A stretch of DNA of 38,228 nt from Bacteroidota bacterium (GCA_022708505.1 JAKIYP010000015.1:1-38228); one strand, 5' to 3'. Numbered from the stretch's first letter, positions 17,067-26,799 are shown. Notes: a model not told the origin generated them from the letters alone. Numbers and translations are program-made.

Positions 17067-17798
17067 ATGTGGCTAATTGATTCCTCCATCGGGAGAAAAC
17101 TAATCATGAGTATCACGGGGGCTATGCTCGTGTTATTCCTGCTGTTTCACAGCATAATGAATTTTGTGGCGATCATTAATCCTTATGCTTACGATGCAAT
17201 TTGTGCATTTTTGGGAGCCAACTGGTATGCATTAGTTGCGACATCAGGATTAGCAGCTGGCTTCGTAATCCACATCCTGTATGCGTTTTTCCTCTCATTA
17301 CAAAACATGAGGGCACGCGGTAATGATCGCTACGCGGTAACATCAAAACAAAAGGGAGTGAGCTGGGCATCACAGAACATGTTGATCCTGGGCGCAGTGA
17401 TTCTCGGGTTCCTTGCATTACATTTATTCCAGTTCTGGAGCAAAATGCAATTAGTTGAGTTAATGCATAAAGCAGGCGCACATAGCGATGAAGAAGCAGT
17501 AAGGCTCGCAGCCAAAGGAGCACATTGGGTGCAATATTATTTCAGCCAGCCTGTTTATTCAATATTATATATTGTATGGCTTGTAGCTCTGTGGTATCAC
17601 CTCACACATGGCGTATGGAGTTCATTGCAGTCACTCGGATTAAACAACAAAAAATGGTTACCACGCGTTAAATCTATCTCTAACGTGATTGCTACAATAA
17701 TCATATTATTATTCATAGCCATCCCGGTTTGCGGATTGCTGGAGGCCGGACCGCTGTTTTCACCGAATTCAACTTATCATCCATTTCCAAATTTATAA
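17067..17798 (+). CDS. sdhC: Succinate dehydrogenase/fumarate reductase cytochrome b subunit
   Basis: This 243-residue membrane subunit carries haem b and exchanges electrons with menaquinone. Five hydrophobic helices are visible (about residues 10-35, 50-76, 98-120, 155-182, 205-228), the pattern of the single-subunit B-type anchor known from Wolinella and Bacteroidetes. Candidate haem-ligand histidines lie in [25 protein letters not shown] and WYHLTHGVW. It is first in the operon with the flavoprotein and iron-sulfur genes. In an anaerobic Bacteroidales cell it most likely runs as fumarate reductase during fermentation to succinate/propionate; the direction is inference. frdC would be an equal name. 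Confidence 0.92.
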   Translation: MWLIDSSIGRKLIMSITGAMLVLFLLFHSIMNFVAIINPYAYDAICAFLGANWYALVATSGLAAGFVIHILYAFFLSLQNMRARGNDRYAVTSKQKGVSWASQNMLILGAVILGFLALHLFQFWSKMQLVELMHKAGAHSDEEAVRLAAKGAHWVQYYFSQPVYSILYIVWLVALWYHLTHGVWSSLQSLGLNNKKWLPRVKSISNVIATIIILLFIAIPVCGLLEAGPLFSPNSTYHPFPNL

Positions 17799-17803
17799 TT
17801 ATT

Positions 17804-19780
17804 ATGACTAAGAAACAAGCAACTTCTCAAACAGAAGCTCCAATCATAGATGCTAAAATTCCGGAAGGTTCTTTAGCGGAGAAATGGACTAATTATAAAG
17901 CACATCAGAAATTAGTCAACCCCGCGAACAAGCGCAGATTAGACATCATTGTAGTGGGAACCGGTCTGGCAGGCGCTTCTGCGGCAGCTTCATTAGCTGA
18001 ATTAGGATTCAACGTGTTAAATTTTTGTATCCAGGATTCTCCCCGTCGTGCGCACTCAATTGCTGCACAGGGTGGTATCAATGCAGCAAAAAACTACCAG
18101 AATGACGGCGACTCAGTGTATCGTCTTTTCTATGACACCTTAAAGGGAGGTGATTACCGTGCCCGTGAAGCAAACGTTTACAGATTGGCTGAGGTTTCAA
18201 ACAGCATCATCGACCAATGCGTTGCACAAGGTGTTCCATTTGCACGCGAATATGGTGGTTTGCTCGACAACCGTTCGTTTGGTGGTGCGCAGGTTTCCCG
18301 TACATTCTATGCCCGTGGTCAAACCGGTCAGCAGTTACTTCTGGGTGCCTATTCTGCCTTGAGCAGACAAGTAGGCAAAGGCAGCGTTAAATTATACACC
18401 CGCTACGAAATGCTTGACGTGGTGGTTATTGACGGCCGCGCCCGGGGTATCATAGCCCGCAATCTGGTAACAGGTAAAGTTGAAAGATTTTCAGCACATG
18501 CTGTTGTAGTTGGTTCAGGTGGTTACGGAAATGCATTTTTCCTTTCGACCAATGCAATGAGTTGCAATGGTTCGGCAGCCATCCAAATGTATAAAAAAGG
18601 CGCTTTCTTCGCTAATCCGGCTTTTGCGCAAATTCACCCGACCTGTATTCCTGTGCACGGTGAATTCCAGTCAAAGCTAACCCTGATGTCGGAATCATTG
18701 CGTAACGACGGTCGCATCTGGGTTCCCAAGAAGAAAGAAGATGCAGAAGCCATCCGTCAGGGAAAACTCAAACCTACAGATTTAAAAGAAGAAGACAGGG
18801 ATTATTTCCTTGAAAGAAGATATCCGGCATTTGGAAACTTAGTTCCCCGCGACGTAGCCTCCCGTGCTGCAAAAGAAAGATGTGATGCCGGCTATGGCGT
18901 TGGAAACACGGGGCTGGCAGTTTATCTTGATTTTGAAGATTCAATCAAAAGACTCGGAGAAGATGTGGTTCGTGCTCGTTACGGTAATCTTTTCCAGATG
19001 TACGAGAAAATCGTGGATGATAATCCTTATAAGACACCCATGATGATTTATCCTGCTATTCACTATACTATGGGAGGTATCTGGGTAGATTACGAATTGA
19101 TGACAACTGTAAAAGGGCTGTTCTGTATTGGTGAGGCCAACTTCTCAGACCACGGAGCAAACAGGTTGGGAGCATCTGCCTTGATGCAGGGTCTGGCCGA
19201 TGGATACTTCATCCTGCCCTACACCATTCAGAATTATCTGGCAGATCAAATCCGGGTTCCCCGTTTCAGCACAGACTTGCCTGAGTTTGAAGAAGCAGAA
19301 AAACAAATCAGCGAAAAAATCAAACGCATCATGTCCATTCAGGGAAAACGTTCCGTTGATTCCATTCACCGCGAACTGGGATTGGTTATGTGGGATTTTG
19401 TTGGCATGGGTCGCAACAAGGAAGGCCTTGAACATGCGTTAGAAAGAATCAAAGAGATCCGCAAAGAATTCTGGAGCAATGTTTATGTTCCCGGTAAGTC
19501 TGAAGACATGAACAATGAACTGGAAAAGGCATTACGTGTGGCCGACTTTATTGAAATCGGCGAACTGATGGCCAGAGACGCTTTGTTACGGGAAGAATCC
19601 TGTGGAGGGCACTTCCGGGAAGAATATCAAACAGAAGAAGGCGAAGCACTCAGAAATGATGATGACTTTGCATTTGCTTCCTGCTGGAAATTCAACGGGG
19701 AAGGAGAAGAACCAACATTGTTTAAAGAAATGCTGGAATATGAGTTCGTGAAACGTCAACAACGTAATTACAAAGCATAA
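17804..19780 (+). CDS. sdhA: Fumarate reductase/succinate dehydrogenase flavoprotein subunit
   Basis: This 658-residue catalytic subunit interconverts fumarate and succinate. The start at 17804 ([11 protein letters not shown]) lies 5 bp after sdhC; the longer in-frame start at 17729 would overlap it by 70 bp and is rejected. The FAD dinucleotide-binding motif [18 protein letters not shown] lies at residues 51-68, and His84 in [10 protein letters not shown] is the expected covalent FAD attachment residue. The capping domain contains [10 protein letters not shown], and [17 protein letters not shown] is the conserved second FAD-contact region. Length fits the Bacteroidetes/epsilon-type enzyme. 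frdA is an alternative name. Confidence 0.95.
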   Translation: MTKKQATSQTEAPIIDAKIPEGSLAEKWTNYKAHQKLVNPANKRRLDIIVVGTGLAGASAAASLAELGFNVLNFCIQDSPRRAHSIAAQGGINAAKNYQNDGDSVYRLFYDTLKGGDYRAREANVYRLAEVSNSIIDQCVAQGVPFAREYGGLLDNRSFGGAQVSRTFYARGQTGQQLLLGAYSALSRQVGKGSVKLYTRYEMLDVVVIDGRARGIIARNLVTGKVERFSAHAVVVGSGGYGNAFFLSTNAMSCNGSAAIQMYKKGAFFANPAFAQIHPTCIPVHGEFQSKLTLMSESLRNDGRIWVPKKKEDAEAIRQGKLKPTDLKEEDRDYFLERRYPAFGNLVPRDVASRAAKERCDAGYGVGNTGLAVYLDFEDSIKRLGEDVVRARYGNLFQMYEKIVDDNPYKTPMMIYPAIHYTMGGIWVDYELMTTVKGLFCIGEANFSDHGANRLGASALMQGLADGYFILPYTIQNYLADQIRVPRFSTDLPEFEEAEKQISEKIKRIMSIQGKRSVDSIHRELGLVMWDFVGMGRNKEGLEHALERIKEIRKEFWSNVYVPGKSEDMNNELEKALRVADFIEIGELMARDALLREESCGGHFREEYQTEEGEALRNDDDFAFASCWKFNGEGEEPTLFKEMLEYEFVKRQQRNYKA

Positions 19781-19789
19781 TCAGAAATC

Positions 19790-20545
19790 ATGGAAAAAAA
19801 CATCAATATAACGCTAAAAATATGGCGTCAGGCAGGTCCGAAAGTAAAAGGTAAATTCGAGACCTATAAATTGGATAATATCTCAACCGACAGCTCTTTC
19901 CTCGAAATGCTGGACGTATTGAACGAAAAACTTGTTCGTGAACGTAAAGAGCCTATTGCATTTGACCATGATTGTCGCGAAGGTATTTGTGGTATGTGCG
20001 GACTCTACATCAACGGTCACCCGCACGGACTGGATGGTGAAACCACTACCTGCCAGCTACACATGCGCAGATTCAAAGATGGCGACACCATCACCGTTGA
20101 ACCCTGGAGATCGACCGGATTCCCGGTAATCAAGGACCTTGTCGTAAACCGTGGTGCCTTCGATAAAATTATTCAAGCCGGAGGTTATGTGTCGGTTAAC
20201 ACCGGAGGTATTCCCGACGGAAATGCAATCCCTGTCCCCAAACACCAAGCTGAAGAAGCGATGGATGCAGCATCCTGCATCGGCTGTGGAGCTTGTGTTG
20301 CCGCCTGTAAAAATGGTTCGGCCATGCTGTTCGTGGCTGCAAAAGTGAGTCAGTTCGCCCTCTTACCTCAGGGTCAGGTAGAAAGAGCTGCCCGGGCTAA
20401 AGCGATGGTATCCAAAATGGACGAACTCGGATTTGGCAACTGTACCAATACCGGAGCTTGTGAAGCTGAATGCCCGAAAGCAATTTCGATTTCACACATC
20501 GCAAGGTTGAACAGGGAATACCTGAGTGCAAAATTCAAAGATTAA
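19790..20545 (+). CDS. sdhB: Fumarate reductase/succinate dehydrogenase iron-sulfur subunit
   Basis: This 251-residue electron-transfer subunit carries three clusters. The [2Fe-2S] ligands are Cys62, Cys67 and Cys70 ([11 protein letters not shown]) with Cys88. Cys163, Cys166, Cys169 and Cys173 ([11 protein letters not shown]) form the first C-terminal motif, and Cys218, Cys224 and Cys228 ([11 protein letters not shown]) contribute to the second, with Cys173-type sharing between [4Fe-4S] and [3Fe-4S] clusters as usual in the family. It begins 9 bp after the flavoprotein gene and is followed by a strong terminator, so it closes the operon. frdB is an alternative name. Confidence 0.95.
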   Translation: MEKNINITLKIWRQAGPKVKGKFETYKLDNISTDSSFLEMLDVLNEKLVRERKEPIAFDHDCREGICGMCGLYINGHPHGLDGETTTCQLHMRRFKDGDTITVEPWRSTGFPVIKDLVVNRGAFDKIIQAGGYVSVNTGGIPDGNAIPVPKHQAEEAMDAASCIGCGACVAACKNGSAMLFVAAKVSQFALLPQGQVERAARAKAMVSKMDELGFGNCTNTGACEAECPKAISISHIARLNREYLSAKFKD

Positions 20546-20564
20546 AGACGAAACCTATACTAAC

Positions 20565-20594
20565 AAAAAAACCGGTTATATAACCGGTTTTTTT
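20565..20594. terminator. Bidirectional terminator between sdhB and lysA
   Basis: A 30-bp perfect palindrome with core ACCGGTTATATAACCGGT is flanked by A-run and T-run arms. It lies between two convergent genes and can end transcription from both. Confidence 0.9.
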
Positions 20595-20613
20595 ATGCTT
20601 TAATGCTACTTAT

Positions 20614-21774
20614 TCACTTCAACTCATCCGAAGTATAGGCTTTCGGTAATTTCCGGAGGTTATATTGTGATGCCATAATTTCACCATAAGCACCAGCAGA
20701 ACGAAGTGCAATGATATCGCCACGTTTGGTTTGGTTCATCCTGTAGTCCTTTACAAAAACATCCGAAGACTCACAGATCGGCCCTACCACATCATACGTT
20801 TCCTCTTTTAAATCAGAAGACAGGTTCTCAACACGGTGATAAGCCTGGTACAAAGCCGGACGAATCAAATCGGTAAAACCGGCATCCAGGATTACAAACT
20901 TCTTTGAAGTTCCTTCCTTTACATAAAGCACCCTGGAAATCAAACTTCCGCATTGTGCCACAATAGACCTGCCCAACTCAAAATGCAGGGTTTGTCCGGA
21001 ACGTAAAGTCAGGTGCTCACGGAAGATTTTAAAATAAGCTTCATATTCCGGAATCGGGAAGTGATTCGGGTGTTCATAGTTAATACCCAATCCCCCACCT
21101 ACATTGATATTCTCCAGACTTATCCCGTTTGCTTCAAAATGATCCTGCAATTCATTTATCCTGACACATAAATCCTGAAAAGGTGACATATCGGTTATCT
21201 GCGAACCAATATGAAAGTGAATCCCAATCAATTTTATATTTTGCAGGTCTTTTACAATTTGCGTAACTTTATCAAGATCTGTCAGATTAATCCCGAATTT
21301 ATTTTCATTTAAGCCGGTGGTAATATAATGATGGGTATTGGCGCTCACATTGGGATTGATACGCAAAGCAACTTTAGCTGTTTTACCTTTTGCACGGGCC
21401 AGTTCATCAATCACCTCAAGCTCCGGAATCGATTCTACATTAAAGCAGAAGATATCGTTGTCCAACCCCAGGTTAATTTCCCAATCCGCTTTTCCCACTC
21501 CTGCAAATACTATTTTGGCCGGAACAATACCGGCATCCAACGCAGCCTGCACTTCACCCCCACTAACACAATCAGCACCCAGACCTGCTTCTTTGATCGT
21601 TTTCAGCACCTCCCGATTCACATTGGCTTTCAATGCATAGTGTACAAAAAAAGGCTGTCCTTCGATTTGTTTTTTAATCTCAGTAAGTGATGTACGTAAC
21701 ACATCCAGATCGTAATAATAGAATGGAGTGGGTATGTCACTGAATTTATTGACAGGGTATTTGGCTTTTATCAT
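20614..21774 (-). CDS. lysA: Diaminopimelate decarboxylase
   Basis: This 386-residue PLP enzyme of the alanine-racemase/group IV decarboxylase fold converts meso-diaminopimelate to lysine, the last step of lysine synthesis. The PLP lysine is Lys49 in VHYALKAN. The glycine-rich phosphate-binding loop is NVGGGLGINYEHP, and the CESSDVF motif near residue 340 supplies the catalytic cysteine of the partner subunit. The length is slightly short against enterobacterial LysA but normal for Bacteroidetes. It is downstream of lysC on the same strand, separated by a 101-bp gap filled with a long inverted repeat. Confidence 0.95.
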   Translation of the reverse strand: MIKAKYPVNKFSDIPTPFYYYDLDVLRTSLTEIKKQIEGQPFFVHYALKANVNREVLKTIKEAGLGADCVSGGEVQAALDAGIVPAKIVFAGVGKADWEINLGLDNDIFCFNVESIPELEVIDELARAKGKTAKVALRINPNVSANTHHYITTGLNENKFGINLTDLDKVTQIVKDLQNIKLIGIHFHIGSQITDMSPFQDLCVRINELQDHFEANGISLENINVGGGLGINYEHPNHFPIPEYEAYFKIFREHLTLRSGQTLHFELGRSIVAQCGSLISRVLYVKEGTSKKFVILDAGFTDLIRPALYQAYHRVENLSSDLKEETYDVVGPICESSDVFVKDYRMNQTKRGDIIALRSAGAYGEIMASQYNLRKLPKAYTSDELK

Positions 21775-21788
21775 AATGATATTTTATA

Positions 21789-21870
21789 TTAACCATATAA
21801 GTCATATAAGTAACATATAAGCTTTTATTCTTCAACCTTATATGTTACTTATATGACTTATATGGTTTAA
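21789..21870. repeat. Long imperfect inverted repeat between lysC and lysA
   Basis: Arms of 33 and 34 nt (21789-21821 and 21837-21870) pair completely except for one bulged T, around a 15-nt loop. The arms contain repeated ATATAAGT/ACTTATAT units. No T-run follows, so it is not a plain terminator. A degenerate copy of part of the right arm is found at 37164-37184 between parB and parA, so it may belong to a dispersed intergenic repeat family. Confidence 0.8.
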
Positions 21871-21875
21871 AAGAG

Positions 21876-23189
21876 TTAATTAAACAAAGAAGCACTAAGC
21901 GCTCTAAGCGCAGCTTTCTTGTCATCAGCATTGATTAAGAACGAAACATTGTAGTTGCTTCCTCCGTAAGAAATCATCCGTACGGGTATATCTTTCAATG
22001 CATGCACAGCTTTTGACTGGTATCCAATATTTTCAGGCTGCAGATCGCCAACCACGCAGATGATTACCATATTCTCATCAACAGATACCGTTCCCAGCTT
22101 TTTGAGATTATCCACAATTTCTTTCAGATTTTTCGTGTTATCAATCGTAACAGAAACTCCTACTTCAGAGGTGGTAACCATGTCAATGGGCGTTTGGTAT
22201 GATTCAAAGATCTCAAACACTTTTCTCAGGAAACCATAAGCAAGCAGCATCCTGCCGGATTTAATCTTAATTGCCGTAATCCCATCTTTCGCTGCAACTG
22301 CCTCTATACCGGACTTATTACTTTTTGAAGAGATTAAAGTTCCGGGCGCTTTCGGATCCATGGTATTCAGCAACCTCACCGGGATGTTATTCAGTTTGGC
22401 CGGCAGAATACAGGTTGGATGTAAGATCTTAGCTCCAAAATAAGCTAATTCAGCAGCCTCCTCAAAGTTCAAATATGGAACCGGTTTTGTTCCTTCCACA
22501 AAACGCGGATCGTTGTTATGCATTCCGTCAATATCAGTCCAGATCTGGATTTCAGCAGCTTTGATTGCAGCGCCCACCAAAGAGGCTGTATAATCGCTGC
22601 CACCACGTTGCAGGTTGTCTATTTCACCATAGAAATTGCGACAAATATAACCCTGGGTAATGTAATAAGTTTTCCCGGGATTAACCTCCAGCTGTTTAGC
22701 CAGATTCTCAGCGATGTAAGCGGTGTCCGGTTCTGAATTCTTATCTATTCTCATATAGTCAAGCGCAGGAAGCAACACGGAACTTTCACCCTGTTCTTCT
22801 AAGTAAATCTGGAACATGCCGGTAGAAATCAATTCTCCCTGTGCCAGAATAGCCTTCTCTTCAAAAATCGTGAATACAGCTTTCGAGAAAGTACGCAAAT
22901 AATCAAAATGACGTTTTACCAATTCAAGTGCATCAGATTTTGAAGACGTTTTCGAATACAATTCTTCTATAACATCCTCATATTTCTGTTCCAGCGCGTT
23001 GATGCGTTCCAATGCTCCGGACGCGTTGTTCTTGTAGAAATAATCAGCTATCTCAACCAAACTGTTAGTTGTACCCGACATGGCCGACAAAACTACAATT
23101 TTTTGTTCCCCATCGCAAATCAACTTTGCAACCTCTTTGATTCGTGCAGCAGAACCTACGGATGTTCCGCCGAATTTTAATACCTTCAT
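21876..23189 (-). CDS. lysC: Aspartate kinase (monofunctional)
   Basis: This 437-residue enzyme phosphorylates aspartate, the first step towards lysine, threonine and methionine. The N-terminal KFGGTSVGSAARIKEV is the phosphate-binding kinase signature, and GGSDYTASLVGAAIKA plus IWTDIDGMHNNDPRFV form the substrate and nucleotide sites. The C-terminal part (about residues 300-437) is a pair of ACT domains for feedback control by lysine or related amino acids. There is no homoserine dehydrogenase fusion. It lies upstream of lysA and is divergent from the GH9-like gene, with a shared 170-bp promoter region. Confidence 0.95.
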   Translation of the reverse strand: MKVLKFGGTSVGSAARIKEVAKLICDGEQKIVVLSAMSGTTNSLVEIADYFYKNNASGALERINALEQKYEDVIEELYSKTSSKSDALELVKRHFDYLRTFSKAVFTIFEEKAILAQGELISTGMFQIYLEEQGESSVLLPALDYMRIDKNSEPDTAYIAENLAKQLEVNPGKTYYITQGYICRNFYGEIDNLQRGGSDYTASLVGAAIKAAEIQIWTDIDGMHNNDPRFVEGTKPVPYLNFEEAAELAYFGAKILHPTCILPAKLNNIPVRLLNTMDPKAPGTLISSKSNKSGIEAVAAKDGITAIKIKSGRMLLAYGFLRKVFEIFESYQTPIDMVTTSEVGVSVTIDNTKNLKEIVDNLKKLGTVSVDENMVIICVVGDLQPENIGYQSKAVHALKDIPVRMISYGGSNYNVSFLINADDKKAALRALSASLFN

Positions 23190-23275
23190 ACGATAAATTT
23201 AAATTTTTTAAGTCTGATGGAACTCGCGTTACATCGAAGCATTGTAAATTAATGACTTTATAATCTTTCAGTCTG

Positions 23276-23283
23276 CAAAAGTA
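23276..23283 (-). promoter_or_regulatory. Predicted -7 element for lysC
   Basis: The minus strand reads TACTTTTG, a full TAnnTTTG match about 90 bp before lysC. No clear -33 element was seen. It lies 27 bp from the -33 box of the divergent GH9-like gene, so the two promoters nearly overlap. Confidence 0.45.
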
Positions 23284-23309
23284 ATACTTTTTTTTGTAAT
23301 ATATAAGCA

Positions 23310-23341
23310 TTTGCTTTATATACGAAATTTATCTAAATTTG
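23310..23341 (+). promoter_or_regulatory. Promoter of the GH9/NodB-like gene
   Basis: TTTG (23310-23313), 20 bp, then TAAATTTG (23334-23341): both match the Bacteroidota consensus. Transcription would start about 5-8 nt downstream, which rules out the TTG at 23311 as start codon and favours the ATG at 23362. Confidence 0.65.
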
Positions 23342-23361
23342 CCGTAAATAGCTTGCTTTAT

Positions 23362-25668
23362 ATGATGAAAAAACGAATATACCTGTTTCTATATTTGATT
23401 ATGACGATTGCTCCTGTTTTTGGAGCTGGTTCCAGAATCAGAATCAACCAATTGGGATACCTTCCTGAAGCAACAAAAAAGGCTGTATTTATAAGCGAGT
23501 CAAACACCAAATTGCAGGTTATCACCATACACGATGCACTGACAAATGAGCTATGCGCCACCCTGCAAACAATTCAACCATGGGGAAGTTTTGATAAGTT
23601 CAACAGTAATTATATTATTGATTTCAGCTCGTTTAAACAGGAAGGCGCTTTTTATATCAAAGCGGGAGATACTTATTCGCCGACGATATACATCAACCAA
23701 AACCTATATATCAATACTACTGACAAACTGATCGGATATATTCACTCACAACGTTTCGGCGATGACGTATCCGGAGGCTGGTGGTACGATGCATCCAATA
23801 AAAACAGAAGCGCAGTAGTTAATGCAGCTGTGACGTATCAGTTGCTTTACACTTACAATCAACACCCGGAAGTCTTTAGCGATCTGGTTAATTTTTACGG
23901 TAAAAAACAACCTAACGGCATTCCTGATATAATAGACGAGGCCAAATGGGGACTGGATTGGCTTTCGAAAGTAAATTACAAATCAGAAAATCCTGTGGTT
24001 AACGGAAAACTGGTTGCTACATTTGCGCTGGCTTCTGATGTGCTCAAAAACCTTTTCCCTGCTCTCTCTGCCGATCTTGCCACAAGAGCTACTGAAATCT
24101 ATCACTTTGCCAGGCAAAACATCCATACCGCATCTTTGAATAACCTTGAAGACATCCTGACAGAGGAGAACTGGAAAGATGATATGCAGTTGGCTGCAAC
24201 TCACTTATATTTCATTAACTACAACAGCGAATATTTGCAGGATGCCTTGGACTTTGGCGCAGCAGAACCTGTTCCCCAATGGATTTTTTCAAATTGCGAT
24301 AAACCTCTGCAATTTTATCCCTATCTAAACTGGAGTCCGTTTTTACTGATGCAGGTTGAAAACCCGCTTATTAAAAAGAACTATCAGCATAACATGCATA
24401 TTGCCCTACTCAGGGCCAGATTAACCGCTCAGGAAAATCCTTTTAACATCGGGGTAAGCCTATCCGAGAACTCAAACAATAAAATTACAGCGCTGCATAA
24501 CCTGTGTTTTACATATAGAAAACAAACAGGAGACACTACATTTGTCAACATGGAAGATGCTCTTTTCAACTGGATTTTCGGCTGTAATCCCTGGGGAATT
24601 TCCATGGTTACAGGTCTACCTGAAAACGGATTGACTCCACAACACCCCCATTCAAAAATCTATATCGAATCAGATAAAATCATATCCGGAGCTCTCGTAA
24701 ACGGCGCAATCAGCAATTTATGTCTCAAAAACACAGAAACTGAAAGACAAACATACGATGGTGCTTTCGAACGATATCAGACTGAATGGGCTATTTACCA
24801 CGATCATGTCAATGATTTTATTACCAACCAGCCCAATATTGACGCAACAGCGTCTTTGATACATTTGCTGACTGTTCGTCAGGCCAACGGTGAGAAGAAA
24901 GAATTCTTTGACAAAAACCAATACGACCGGGGTGGTATCAACCGCTTTAATCCTGATAAAAAACAAATAGCCATTATTTTCACCGGTCACCAATATACTG
25001 ATGGCTATAAGAAAATCAGGTCAACACTGAACAGGCATAAAGTTAAAGCATCTTTCTTCTTTTCAGGAGATTTTTTAAGAAAAGCAGGCAATGCCAAAAA
25101 AGTTAAAAAGCTTATAAAAGACGGTCATTACATCGGGCCGGCGACAAATCACTATGAGCAACTTGCCGACTGGAACGGGATCTCTGCTTCCAACATGCGT
25201 AAAACTTCTTTTCTAAACGATTTGAAAGAAAATTATGCTGTATTAAAAAAACTGGGAATCAGCAAACAACAGGCGCCGTTTTTCAATCCACCTTTTGAAT
25301 TATACAACGACAGTATCAGCAAATGGTGTAAAGATGCAGGCATCTATCTGGTTCGCTCTACCCCCGGCACCTACTCGAATCTCGACTACACATTTCCCGA
25401 AATGAGAGAAAATTACTATTCAACCAAAGAAATTATGGATAGAATCATGCAGGTAGAAAGATCTAACGGATTAAACGGGTATATCCTGCAATTTCATTTT
25501 GGAACCAACCCGGGAAGGAAAGATAAGTTATACAACAGCCTTTCAACCATCATCGGAAGTTTAAAGAATGCCGGCTATCAGTTTACAGACCTGTATTCGG
25601 CCACAAATCTGACATCAGAACCCAAGCCGGAACAGCATGTTCAGAAGAAGAACAAATCGAAAAAATAA
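23362..25668 (+). CDS. GH9-like protein fused to a NodB-like polysaccharide deacetylase domain, probably inactive
   Basis: This 768-residue exported protein has a signal peptide at about 1-22 (IMTIAPVFGA). It continues with an Ig-like CelD-N domain (about 25-115), an (alpha/alpha)6 GH9 domain (about 120-500) and a NodB-type deacetylase domain (about 530-740). The ATG at 23362 is chosen because an upstream TTG lies inside the promoter. In GH9 cellulases two Asp sit in a DAGD motif; here it is DASN, with Asp143 kept and Asn146 at the catalytic base. The C-terminal general-acid Glu (NE) appears as Gln490 in DFITNQPNID. In the NodB part the TFDD motif reads FTGH (540-543), and the HxxxH motif looks degenerate (GPATNHYEQL). 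It may be a binding or scaffold protein. Fusions of this architecture are known in Bacteroidetes. Confidence 0.8.
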   Translation: MMKKRIYLFLYLIMTIAPVFGAGSRIRINQLGYLPEATKKAVFISESNTKLQVITIHDALTNELCATLQTIQPWGSFDKFNSNYIIDFSSFKQEGAFYIKAGDTYSPTIYINQNLYINTTDKLIGYIHSQRFGDDVSGGWWYDASNKNRSAVVNAAVTYQLLYTYNQHPEVFSDLVNFYGKKQPNGIPDIIDEAKWGLDWLSKVNYKSENPVVNGKLVATFALASDVLKNLFPALSADLATRATEIYHFARQNIHTASLNNLEDILTEENWKDDMQLAATHLYFINYNSEYLQDALDFGAAEPVPQWIFSNCDKPLQFYPYLNWSPFLLMQVENPLIKKNYQHNMHIALLRARLTAQENPFNIGVSLSENSNNKITALHNLCFTYRKQTGDTTFVNMEDALFNWIFGCNPWGISMVTGLPENGLTPQHPHSKIYIESDKIISGALVNGAISNLCLKNTETERQTYDGAFERYQTEWAIYHDHVNDFITNQPNIDATASLIHLLTVRQANGEKKEFFDKNQYDRGGINRFNPDKKQIAIIFTGHQYTDGYKKIRSTLNRHKVKASFFFSGDFLRKAGNAKKVKKLIKDGHYIGPATNHYEQLADWNGISASNMRKTSFLNDLKENYAVLKKLGISKQQAPFFNPPFELYNDSISKWCKDAGIYLVRSTPGTYSNLDYTFPEMRENYYSTKEIMDRIMQVERSNGLNGYILQFHFGTNPGRKDKLYNSLSTIIGSLKNAGYQFTDLYSATNLTSEPKPEQHVQKKNKSKK

Positions 25669-25702
25669 AACCATAAAGTTTATTGCTGAATTTTATGGTT
25701 TT
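25667..25702. terminator. Bidirectional terminator, left copy of the island-flanking repeat
   Basis: The stem AAAACCATAAA / TTTATGGTTTT overlaps the GH9-like stop codon. On the minus strand it is followed by a T-rich tail and ends the island operon; on the plus strand it ends the GH9-like gene. It is nearly identical to 29962-29997 (about 3 differences in about 43 bp including flanks). Confidence 0.8.
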
Positions 25703-25703
25703 G

Positions 25704-26261
25704 TTACAACGTATAACCTATCCTTAATACACAGTTAAAAGCCAAAACACTACCATAGTGGGTTGATTGCTCTTGTTCATTCGAATACGAAGAGTTCGGA
25801 CATGCAGGGTTAACTGTTGACCTGAAAATATATCCATATCCTATTCCAACTCCACATTCATAAGTGAAATGTTTCCCGAGTTTATATCTTACAGCGATGG
25901 TAGGCACAATCGAAACATCACTTTTGTATGTTCCTCTTGAAATCAACAAATATTGAGGATGATAACTCGTCTTCAAGGATAATAACCAGGATTTATCGGC
26001 ATTTAATCCGGAAAAATAGAATCTTGGCTCAGTGGTAATAACAAAAGGAATATCTTTATTGCAGAGTAAAGTACGACTTGTCATTTCAATACCCGTTTCA
26101 TTCCGTAAGGCTAATTTTTCAGAAAATCTGATTTCATTGTTGAAATATAATCCCATCATACCCGCTTGAAGACTCCAGGAAGATTTTTGAGCATCAGCAT
26201 GCTGTGAATGCAAGAAAAATGGGAATAGAAGTATTAATAGTATTAGATTTGAATTTTGCAT
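25704..26261 (-). CDS. Small outer-membrane beta-barrel protein
   Basis: This 185-residue exported protein has a signal peptide at about 1-24 (FPFFLHSQHADAQ). The rest alternates short amphipathic beta strands and turns (WSLQAGMMGLYF, LRNETGIEMTSR, IVPTIAVRYKLGKHFTYECGVGIGYGYIF), and the chain ends in a barrel-type strand CVLRIGYTL. This fits the porin-like outer-membrane barrel group common in Bacteroidetes. I cannot name a subfamily. It is the last gene of the minus-strand RHS island, 22 bp after a lipoprotein gene, and ends at the shared terminator. Two cysteines (Cys134-type in PACPNSS and one in NCVLR) may be exposed. Confidence 0.6.
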   Translation of the reverse strand: MQNSNLILLILLFPFFLHSQHADAQKSSWSLQAGMMGLYFNNEIRFSEKLALRNETGIEMTSRTLLCNKDIPFVITTEPRFYFSGLNADKSWLLSLKTSYHPQYLLISRGTYKSDVSIVPTIAVRYKLGKHFTYECGVGIGYGYIFRSTVNPACPNSSYSNEQEQSTHYGSVLAFNCVLRIGYTL

Positions 26262-26283
26262 AAGATATTGAAGATCAGATGTG

Positions 26284-26799
26284 CTACTTTATAAACACGT
26301 TTGTACTATCAGGTTTCGGATTGAATTGTTTGAAATGAAGTGTGTCGTTATAAGAATCTATATTTCCATTTGAAAATTTTGTCTCTTTAAATAGAATGGT
26401 TGTGTCGTTTAATATGATACCTTTCGAAAACATTTCTGAAAAATAAAGCGCTCCTGACAAAATGGCTAATCCATTTGTAAATATTGAGTCTTCTTTGATT
26501 AAGTATAGCTCCCATTGAATTTTTATTGATTCGCTGGTGATCCCATTTCCATCATTTACCTTTGTCTCAAAAGAATTAAGATCACTAAATTTGCTATTAG
26601 AATAAACAACCCCATTTTGATAATAAATACTTATGACAACTCTATTAAGGTCACTATATTTGTAATAGTAACCATCAAGTCTTATTTTGTTGCTTGTATT
26701 CGGAGTTCTCACAAATGAGAGCTCATCATCCTTTCTAAACAAGTCTTTACAACCAGTAAGTAACAATAACATTTGTAGTATAAGAATTATTCGTTTCAT
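26284..26799 (-). CDS. Lipoprotein, putative immunity partner of the orphan toxin tip
   Basis: This 171-residue lipoprotein has its lipobox LLLTGC at Cys17 when started at 26799; an upstream ATG at 26811 adds only four residues. The mature part is beta-rich with no catalytic motif. It is clearly paralogous to the lipoprotein at 27998-28498: both have an IRL.G.YY stretch near the N-terminus and INDTTIL/LNDTTIL later, and both end in the identical PKPDSTNVFIK. Each copy directly follows a type-23-like toxin tip on the same strand (20 bp here). This repeated pairing suggests a periplasmic or outer-membrane immunity protein. The function is inferred from this arrangement and not from a known family. 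Confidence 0.65.
   Translation of the reverse strand: MKRIILILQMLLLLTGCKDLFRKDDELSFVRTPNTSNKIRLDGYYYKYSDLNRVVISIYYQNGVVYSNSKFSDLNSFETKVNDGNGITSESIKIQWELYLIKEDSIFTNGLAILSGALYFSEMFSKGIILNDTTILFKETKFSNGNIDSYNDTLHFKQFNPKPDSTNVFIK

Noticed and set aside
21328..21690. 120-codon ORF on the plus strand opposite lysA
   Set aside because: It lies fully within lysA on the other strand and is low in recognisable motifs.
23311..23361. TTG start for the GH9-like gene
   Set aside because: It overlaps the -33/-7 promoter boxes and would put extra residues before a clean signal peptide. ATG at 23362 is better.
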